A DNA stretch of 64,000 nucleotides, taken from assembly GCA_002706765.1 (NCBI GenBank), contig PAJV01000042.1:1-64000 (forward strand), given 5' to 3'. Position 1 is the stretch's first letter. Every line of letters starts with the position of its first letter. The notes beneath the pieces are model-generated. The model made no database searches. It saw only the letters and a list, made by a program, of their open reading frames with translations, and was not told the DNA's origin. A program made the translations under genes and the position numbers. This stretch comes from Gimesia sp. (GTDB lineage: Bacteria; Planctomycetota; Planctomycetia; Planctomycetales; Planctomycetaceae). Below, piece by piece: positions 57,668-64,000 of the stretch.

Positions 57668-60600
57668 TCAAGACGCTTTCGGTTGTTGCGATTGAGATTT
57701 CTCTTTGAACTGCGGGTCAACCAGACGCCAGGTCTTTTTCGATTTACCCGGGATAATGAGTAACTTCCAGTCGGGAGACTGCTGATTTAAGAACAGGTCC
57801 TCAAGCGACTTCAGCTGACTTTCGGGCGATTTGATCGACTGATTTGCCACAGAGAGCAAACTGGTTTCCGAAACATCCGGCTTACCGATTGCAAATGCTT
57901 CCAGCAGGTTCTGAACCACTTGTGCCTGTTCCAGTGAGAATTCGAATTCCATCCCCACACCCTGGCTCGGGTCTGGCCACTGAAAGTGAAACTTTTGATC
58001 TGCTTTCCAGATGGGATGATTCTCTGCCAGTTTCTGGAAATTGTATTGCAGCGTTTTTTCAAGCGTTTCACCGGCTTTCACTTTCAATTTCGAGTCTACA
58101 TAATGCGCAGCTTGTCCATTGAGGGCCCAGCCGACCAGTTGCGTAGTGACTTCGATATAGTAGTCTCCCGGCAACACATCGAATGTGCTTGCTCCCCGTT
58201 GAAATCGTTTCATCATCGGTCCGCTGGGTTCTAATTCATGTCGATAAACCAGATCGATCCGCATGCCCGGATCTTTACCAAAAAGCACAACGGTTGCGAA
58301 CTTTCTCGCTGGACGTGGTTTTGACGCCTCCACGGGTTGCTGACTGAATGAGCTCTCCGTTTCTGTTTTCTGTCCAGAAAATGTCGCCCCCTGCTTCTGA
58401 TTCTGACTCCGATTGTTTTCGAACGTTCCCCCGCCAAACGGCCCGAAGCCACTGCCTTCCCTCTGCTGGGTTGAATGGCCTGACTTCTGCTCGACCAGCC
58501 GCCAGGTCCCGGTCGATCCGCCGGGAACAATCAACGTCTTCCAGGCGGGATGCTGTCCATTGTTGAAAATCGCATCCAGCGACGTTTCTGTGCCCGTCTG
58601 ATTGTTGCCCTGGGCGACTTTAAGAAGAGCAGATTCTGCGACATCCGGCTTCCCCGTTGCGTACGCTTGAAGCAGTTCCTGCACAATCAGCGCCTGGGGA
58701 AGGGAAAGTGTATATATCTTTAAGCTATTCTGGCCTGTTTTCGCCCAGTAAAATTTAAAAAGCCCTCCACGGGACCAGTCCGGGTGATTCTCGGCCAGCT
58801 TGCTGTAATCTGGCTTGATCCTCACTGAAACGATTTCTCCCGGCTTGACTGCCACCCTCTTCAGATCGTACTGAGGAGTACCATATGTCGGATGAGAACC
58901 TCGACTGCCCCCTGGTACTGCACGATCATTACCGGGGCTCTCATTTCTCCTGCTCCACCCCGCCAGAGTACTGGAAACCTTAATCAGGTACTTTCCGGCA
59001 GGTAGTTCATGCGTCATTGGTTCCAAAGTAAAAAACCGGTCTGCAAAACCATAAACTTTCGGGGCTCCGAAGCTTCCCTCCATTCCCATTCCCATTTCTT
59101 GACCAGACATCCACTTGCCGCCTCCATCTGGTGAATCTATGGGAAATATGCCGGCGCGAAGATACGGTGTCTGTCCACTGATGAGAATGGCTCCCGGCCC
59201 GTCTGGCTGAGTCTCAACAGGAGGTGGTTCGCGTAAACTGCCAGCCAGTGCCTGAATCTGGCTTGTCAGATCCACGTGCAACGGTTCTCCCGGCTGTTTG
59301 TTTATCTTTTTATAAAAGTTCACGAGATGGCCCAGGACGGTAAAATTAAACTTGAGATGATGCTCTCCCGGTTTCATTTTCAGTTCATAAGGCCAGGAAG
59401 AGATCACATGGGCTCGATCTGTTTCCACAATCACATTGCTGATCGGATCGCTGCCGTGATATTGCAGAATCACCTGGTCTTTGATCGGCTTGCCCAGCGT
59501 CGGCAGAACGAGCGCCAGCAGCATCAGACAGGCGACCAGTATCGTCACCCACTCCAGAACAATCCAGGGATTTCGAGAAGCAGCTTCTGCTCCTTTGCGA
59601 CGAATAAAATAAGCGGCGATGAGCATCATAGAAACCACCAGCAGATTCAATCCCCAGCTCATCAGGTAACTCTGTTCGGTCGTGTTCAGATGCCGCCAGA
59701 TCTGCACAAACAGAAGGGAACTCAGCAACAGGAACAAACCAACCGCCACGCCGATGATGACCCGTTTGTTGGAGCGACGATGCTCCTTTGCAAACGGGTC
59801 ATCTCCGGATGTGGCAAGCTGTTGCTCGAGGTCACCTGCCGCACGTGCATCGCGGCGTTTCAGATAGCGGGCAATATATAGCAAAATTCCGATTGGCCCG
59901 GCAAACAGGCAGGCCAGCAGAAACAGACCATCCAGTACTTTTTCCGCGCGAGTATCCGGCTCGACCAGATTCTGTGCACCACAGATCATGACCAGCAGTC
60001 CGACAGGGACAAAAAACAGGGTCGAAACGAGCGCCATTTCCGACACACTGCCGGTAAAATGCAGTCCGGTAGAGACGCCAAAGAGCCAGATCAACAGCGG
60101 GAGGACCAGCAGGACAGCACCGACACCGACCACAATTCGGTCGAGCTGCGATCCGCGTTTCCCTTGCGGGGTCATGAGTGTTTCAGGGATTTCCAATTCG
60201 TCCTCTGCGGAAAGTCCCAGTCGTTTTTTCAGGTTCTGGTCCAGCCAGAAGCCGACACTGAGACAGAGTCCTCCCAACACAGCGAGCACAATCACTGGAA
60301 TCATTTGCCAGTCCCGGGAGATTGATATCAGGGGTTGAATGATTCCTGTCGCCTCGGCCCAGTTCCAGAGCACAAGCAGCACCCAGATGCCGATACCCAT
60401 CGTGGTAAACAGCCAGACATCGCGTTTCTGCATCGCATTGAACTGGCTGGGTTCCAGTGCCTGGAAAAAACGCCAGACTTGATAGATCGCGAATCCGCTG
60501 ATTGTGACCAGCGCGATCAGCGAAGCCACCAGAATCTGGTACATGTCGGGTTCCACATTCAACAGGGGAACCCTGGTACGAATCATCACGGTGATCACGA

Positions 60601-62095
60601 ATGACAGAAAGAGCGTCAAGTTCAGCGAGGAGAGACCGAGAAACCAGGTCGCCGCCGGCAGCCGCCGTTTTTCAGTTCCCCGCCCCACATATATGATTGT
60701 CGAGAATACCATGATCGCCAGCAGAGTACCGGTAACCTTGACCAATTTATGCAACAACTGGGCTTCCTCAAGCTGCGAACCGGTTTTCATCAACGAAAAG
60801 GCCAGGAAGATCCCAACGCCGATTGCCAGCAGGATTCCCCCCACCAGATGGCCCGGAGTCTGATTCCTGAGCTCAGGTTCCAGTTCAGCGATCGTTTCCG
60901 CTGGCTGTGCTGCCTGCGGGACTTTGTTTTTCTGCCGTGGTAAGGGACGTGCAGTACGGGGAGAACGTGCCTCGGGGGCATATCCCGGATGTTGCAGGCG
61001 CGCCAGGTGTGTTCCCAACAGTTCGGCGACTTCTTCTGCCGTCTGGATCCGGTTCTCAGGCTGTTTCTCCAACAGACAGTCAATGATTTCACTTAACCAC
61101 TCCGGAATATCTTCATTGACTTCCTGAATCGGTCGAGGCGTGTCATCGCAGACCCGGCGAACGACGGCGGCCAGATTACTGGCACGAAATGGCGAACGTC
61201 CCGTACACATTGCATACAGAACAGCCCCCAGGCTGAATAAATCACTCCGCTGGTCAATCCGATCCCCTGTCGCCTGCTCGGGAGACATATACTGGGGAGT
61301 GCCTGAGACTTCTCCGGTCCTGGTAATCGTGACATCATCGACGGCCCGGGCCAGGCCGAAATCGGTAATCTTGACCCGTTCCACACCATTTTCCAGCAGA
61401 ATATTGGCTGGTTTAATATCGCGATGAATCAGTCCCTGTTTGTGAGCAGCTGCCAGCCCTTCCGCAATCTGACTCCCGATGCGCAGAATCTCAGTCACTT
61501 TCAATGAGCCGACTTTGTCGAGCTTCTGCTGCAGCGACTGGCCGACCACATATTCCATTACCAGGTAAGGCAGCTTGTCTTCATCGACAGCATGGATTGT
61601 CACAATATGCGGGTGACTCACCGCCGCGGCTGCCTGCGCTTCCCGCAGAAAACGTTTCTTCGCATTCGGATTCACCGCCAGTAATGGCGACATCACTTTG
61701 ATTGCCACAATGCGATTCAACTTGGGATCCAGAGCACGAAAGACAATCCCCATTCCCCCCTGCCCGATTATATTGTAGATCTGGTATTCTCCCAGAGAGC
61801 CCAGCAGATTCGGATCATCTGAGGGAGTCAGAAAATCCAGGTTCATAGATTGAGAATCTCCCGAACCGACGGGTGACTTTTCCAGAAAACTGCCCGCATC
61901 GTCATACGCCAGCAGCAACGCTTCGACACGACGACGCTGTTCCAGATTGTCGCCACACATCTCATCCAGAAAGGCAGTCCGTTCCGCAGGTGTTTTTTTC
62001 TCCAGAGCCATCAGGAATAAACCTTCGATCGACTGTGGATTAACATTTTCACGCGTCGGTTCATATTCGGGATTTTCAGATGCAGGATCGGACAT
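57668..62095 (-). CDS. Giant membrane Ser/Thr protein kinase with duplicated C-terminal module
   Basis: 1475 residues. A Hanks-type kinase occupies about 103-370: G-loop GQGGMG (111-116), Lys133 (VAIKVM), HRDIKPAN (224-231), DFG (245-247) and YMSPEQ. A Pro-rich linker is followed by roughly ten membrane helices up to about residue 880. The C-terminal 590 residues contain two copies of a module, near 1031-1200 and 1308-1457, sharing LPAGKYLIKV/LPGDYYIEV, KLAENHPDW/KLAENHPIW, YATGKPDVAES/FAIGKPDVSET and a closing TWRLV. The kinase is cytoplasmic and should sense envelope signals. It lies 188 bases downstream of the ECF sigma gene on the same strand. Confidence 0.9.
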   Translation of the reverse strand: MSDPASENPEYEPTRENVNPQSIEGLFLMALEKKTPAERTAFLDEMCGDNLEQRRRVEALLLAYDDAGSFLEKSPVGSGDSQSMNLDFLTPSDDPNLLGSLGEYQIYNIIGQGGMGIVFRALDPKLNRIVAIKVMSPLLAVNPNAKKRFLREAQAAAAVSHPHIVTIHAVDEDKLPYLVMEYVVGQSLQQKLDKVGSLKVTEILRIGSQIAEGLAAAHKQGLIHRDIKPANILLENGVERVKITDFGLARAVDDVTITRTGEVSGTPQYMSPEQATGDRIDQRSDLFSLGAVLYAMCTGRSPFRASNLAAVVRRVCDDTPRPIQEVNEDIPEWLSEIIDCLLEKQPENRIQTAEEVAELLGTHLARLQHPGYAPEARSPRTARPLPRQKNKVPQAAQPAETIAELEPELRNQTPGHLVGGILLAIGVGIFLAFSLMKTGSQLEEAQLLHKLVKVTGTLLAIMVFSTIIYVGRGTEKRRLPAATWFLGLSSLNLTLFLSFVITVMIRTRVPLLNVEPDMYQILVASLIALVTISGFAIYQVWRFFQALEPSQFNAMQKRDVWLFTTMGIGIWVLLVLWNWAEATGIIQPLISISRDWQMIPVIVLAVLGGLCLSVGFWLDQNLKKRLGLSAEDELEIPETLMTPQGKRGSQLDRIVVGVGAVLLVLPLLIWLFGVSTGLHFTGSVSEMALVSTLFFVPVGLLVMICGAQNLVEPDTRAEKVLDGLFLLACLFAGPIGILLYIARYLKRRDARAAGDLEQQLATSGDDPFAKEHRRSNKRVIIGVAVGLFLLLSSLLFVQIWRHLNTTEQSYLMSWGLNLLVVSMMLIAAYFIRRKGAEAASRNPWIVLEWVTILVACLMLLALVLPTLGKPIKDQVILQYHGSDPISNVIVETDRAHVISSWPYELKMKPGEHHLKFNFTVLGHLVNFYKKINKQPGEPLHVDLTSQIQALAGSLREPPPVETQPDGPGAILISGQTPYLRAGIFPIDSPDGGGKWMSGQEMGMGMEGSFGAPKVYGFADRFFTLEPMTHELPAGKYLIKVSSTLAGWSRRNESPGNDRAVPGGSRGSHPTYGTPQYDLKRVAVKPGEIVSVRIKPDYSKLAENHPDWSRGGLFKFYWAKTGQNSLKIYTLSLPQALIVQELLQAYATGKPDVAESALLKVAQGNNQTGTETSLDAIFNNGQHPAWKTLIVPGGSTGTWRLVEQKSGHSTQQREGSGFGPFGGGTFENNRSQNQKQGATFSGQKTETESSFSQQPVEASKPRPARKFATVVLFGKDPGMRIDLVYRHELEPSGPMMKRFQRGASTFDVLPGDYYIEVTTQLVGWALNGQAAHYVDSKLKVKAGETLEKTLQYNFQKLAENHPIWKADQKFHFQWPDPSQGVGMEFEFSLEQAQVVQNLLEAFAIGKPDVSETSLLSVANQSIKSPESQLKSLEDLFLNQQSPDWKLLIIPGKSKKTWRLVDPQFKEKSQSQQPKAS

Positions 62096-62283
62096 GATTT
62101 CATTTTTCGTCAGGATGGGTGAATTCCATCAGGCTCGATATGTTTCTGGAACCAGCAATGTTCCGCCTCTATTTAAAGATGCGATTTTCAGTCACATTGC
62201 GCCTCATTAAATAATAGAAAAAAAGAGTTCTTCTTAGAAAAGAAATAGAGGCGGGCAGGCTGTTTTGACGTAAACACATACTA

Positions 62284-62856
62284 TCAGATCGTTTGTTCAG
62301 TGTCAGGCTTTATTTGAGAAAACAGCCACGCACGCGAATAAGCCCAGTGTCGCGCTGCAGTCGCGCGTGAAATCCCCAGTACTTCGGCCGCTTCCTGCTC
62401 GCTTAAGCCAGCAAAGTAACGCAGCTTCACCAGTTCTGCTTTTTCCGGACTCTCTTTGGCAAACTGAGTCAACGCCTCATCCAGCGCCAGCAGGTCGTCA
62501 GGACGTTCCAGCGCCGGTGCTGCTATCTCGGGTAGATCCACCCGCGCATGCTCGCCGCCATGTTTCAACCGTTTTTTTCGACGGGCATTCTCAATCAAAA
62601 TCCGACGCATCGATTCCGCCGCGGCTGAGAAAAAATGCCCCCGATGATCCCACTGCTGCTTGCCTGCATCCCCGACCAGTCGTAAATAGGCTTCATGCAC
62701 CAGCGCCGTCGCCGTCAGCGTCTGTCCCGCTGCTTCGTGAGACAGCTTATGCCGCGCCAGTCGCTGCAACTCTGCATACACGATCGGCAGCAGTTGATCG
62801 GTAGCAGCGACATCGCCTGCTTCCAGCGACTTTAATATTTGGGTGACATCCTGCAT
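62284..62856 (-). CDS. ECF sigma factor, planctomycete kinase-associated group
   Basis: 190 residues. Region 2 (LLPIVYAELQRLARHKLSHE and ATALVHEAYLRLVGDAGKQQW) and region 4 (KAELVKLRYFAGLSEQEAAE, VLGISRATAARHWAYSRAWL) are complete. This matches the TIGR02999-type group, common in planctomycetes and often encoded beside Ser/Thr kinases. No anti-sigma factor gene is adjacent; control by phosphorylation by the neighbouring kinase is known for related groups and is an inference here. The kinase gene follows on the same strand. Confidence 0.92.
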   Translation of the reverse strand: MQDVTQILKSLEAGDVAATDQLLPIVYAELQRLARHKLSHEAAGQTLTATALVHEAYLRLVGDAGKQQWDHRGHFFSAAAESMRRILIENARRKKRLKHGGEHARVDLPEIAAPALERPDDLLALDEALTQFAKESPEKAELVKLRYFAGLSEQEAAEVLGISRATAARHWAYSRAWLFSQIKPDTEQTI

Positions 62857-63059
62857 TAGTTGGGTTCGCGCATGTTTAAAAACAATTTGTCTTGTGAAAT
62901 GTTTCTATTGGCCAGTGTACCCTGTGGCACAGCCGATGCAAATCAGAATTGTGTTTCCCCCCAACGCTTCTATCAGGTAATATGAGAGCTGAATAAGTTG
63001 GATGACAGGCGTCGGTCATCCGATATATTTCGACCTTCCAGCAGAGAAAGTTCCGAATT

Positions 63060-63806
63060 TTGTACCGTCCTCAACAGAGTTTTGCCTGTTATCTGCTGAT
63101 CTGTGGACTTTTCATTTTTGGTAGTCCGTCCCTGAAGGGAGCGGAATGGGGAAGTTTGTCGGGAAAATTCATCTACACCGGCAAGCCAGTCAAGCAGAAG
63201 AAAACCCCATTCCCTGAGGCCCCTTCACTGGTCATTGGATCGCAGGGGGGCATCAAAAATATCTTTGTTCATTTGAAAGATAAGAATTTCAAAGACGAAC
63301 TGATTCACCCTGACTATCAAAAACTACCGGATCAGGTCGTGATTCAGCATTTGGGAAATCGCATCGAACCGCATGCGACAGTCCTCTGGCAGCCACACCA
63401 GAAACTGCTGGTTCTTAACAAAGATCCCAATCTGCACCTGCCCCACTTTTTTCCGATCATAAATCGTCTGTCGGAATCAATTCATACACAACCGGCTCGA
63501 AAGAAATTCATCAAGTTTGAACACTCGGAATTGCTTCCCATGCAGATCAAATGCGATATTCATCCCTGGGAAACCGGTTATCTGTTAGTCCAGAATCACC
63601 CTTACTTTTCCATCACGGATGAAACCGGCGCGTTCAAGATTAAATATCTGCCTGTCGGGGAATGGGAGTTTCGAGTCTGGCACGAACAAGTCGGTCATCT
63701 GTTAGCCCGGGAGGATTGGGATCGGGGTCGGATCAAAATACAGATTATACCGGGTAACAATGATCTGGGTGTAATCAAAGTTGCTCCCGAATTGTTTGAT
63801 AAATAG
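63060..63806 (+). CDS. Exported protein resembling methylamine-utilisation/cupredoxin-like family
   Basis: 248 residues from a TTG preceded by AGAGAAAG. A signal peptide (CYLLICGLFIFGSPSLKG) is followed by a beta-rich domain. The segments IKCDIHPWETGYLLVQNHPY and GAFKIKYLPVGEWEFRVWHE resemble proteins annotated as methylamine utilisation-like or carboxypeptidase-regulatory-like in planctomycetes. Cys and His in CDIHPW could be a metal site. Nothing in the neighbourhood supports methylamine use. A further exported protein starts 74 bases downstream. Confidence 0.7.
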   Translation: MYRPQQSFACYLLICGLFIFGSPSLKGAEWGSLSGKFIYTGKPVKQKKTPFPEAPSLVIGSQGGIKNIFVHLKDKNFKDELIHPDYQKLPDQVVIQHLGNRIEPHATVLWQPHQKLLVLNKDPNLHLPHFFPIINRLSESIHTQPARKKFIKFEHSELLPMQIKCDIHPWETGYLLVQNHPYFSITDETGAFKIKYLPVGEWEFRVWHEQVGHLLAREDWDRGRIKIQIIPGNNDLGVIKVAPELFDK

Positions 63807-63880
63807 ATTGCTTATCAGTAGTTATACTGCTCTGTTAACGAAATCATTGTGACAAGTATCTTTCAACATAGGGAATAGAA

Positions 63881-64000
63881 ATGCGACTGCTAATTTTACT
63901 TTTAATCTGCGCACTCACGACCACGATGACTCAAGCTGCAGAAAAAATAACGACAACCACAAACGGAAAGTCGTTCCAGTCCGGCATTGTTTTAACCTTC
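63881..64000 (+). CDS. N-terminus of an exported protein, cut by the window end
   Basis: The ATG at 63881 follows AGGGAA by seven bases. The 40 visible codons give a signal peptide (LLILLLICALTTTMTQAAEK) and a polar start of the mature part. Nothing more can be said. It is 74 bases after the preceding gene and in the same direction, so it may be its operon partner. Confidence 0.7.
   Translation, partial: MRLLILLLICALTTTMTQAAEKITTTTNGKSFQSGIVLTF

Noticed and set aside
59276-59881. 201-codon open frame on the plus strand
   Set aside because: Antisense to membrane helices of the kinase gene; His- and Gln-rich artefact.
1-64000. CRISPR arrays, prophage, rRNA operon, toxin-antitoxin or restriction-modification systems
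   Set aside because: No regularly spaced repeats, phage structural genes, rRNA sequence or matching gene families were seen.

Overview
The window looks like chromosomal DNA of a planctomycete, most probably a Gimesia-like member of the Planctomycetaceae. The genus is an inference; the phylum is well supported by marker families: DUF1559 proteins with a pilin-like N-terminus, a PSCyt1/DUF1549/DUF1553 cytochrome protein paired with a DUF1501 protein, a sulfatase fused to DUF1080, a Tat-exported Gfo/Idh/MocA oxidoreductase, an LEDRTLL surface-protein motif, and an ECF sigma factor next to a giant membrane Ser/Thr kinase. Base composition is moderate and no rRNA, CRISPR array or prophage is visible.

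Bases 1-5000 (minus strand): the edge of an IS3-family element (orfA) and a decayed second copy of orfA, a DUF1559 protein with its usual small lipoprotein partner, a 477-base stretch holding a possibly decayed ORF, then a two-gene unit of an SBBP beta-propeller protein and an unknown exported protein. Bases 5150-10200 (plus): the DUF1549/DUF1553 and DUF1501 pair. Bases 10200-15000 (minus): a Kelch plus SGNH-hydrolase fusion, a formamidase/acetamidase and an N,N-dimethylformamidase-like protein in one apparent operon.

Bases 15200-28000 are mostly housekeeping: methionine aminopeptidase, a SpoU-type rRNA methyltransferase, an RND efflux adaptor and pump, a CorA-like membrane protein, an FAD monooxygenase, an M81/MlrC metallopeptidase, a Uup-type ABC-F protein with a SUI1/YciH-like factor, and a GlsB/YeaQ membrane protein. 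Bases 28277-33014 (plus) form a catabolic cassette: sialidase-like protein, sulfatase-DUF1080 fusion and oxidoreductase. A second ABC-F protein follows on the minus strand.

Bases 35140-49662 are an unbroken plus-strand run of twelve genes for an exported polysaccharide: O-antigen-ligase-like polymerase/ligase, Wzx-type flippase, two FemAB/CelD-type GNAT proteins, five glycosyltransferases, a NodB-type deacetylase, a serine-acetyltransferase-like hexapeptide protein and an unclassified deacetylase-like protein. After it come an orphan cytosolic histidine kinase, tRNA-Leu(CAA) with promoter and terminator, and a Tat-exported lactonase-like propeller.

Bases 53000-64000 hold the least described material: two DUF1559 proteins without a pilin N-terminus (one a lipoprotein with the domain twice, one with a zinc ribbon and a membrane anchor), a short LEDRTLL surface protein, a 1475-residue membrane kinase with an internally duplicated C-terminal module, its neighbouring ECF sigma factor, a small lipoprotein and two exported proteins, the last cut by the window edge.
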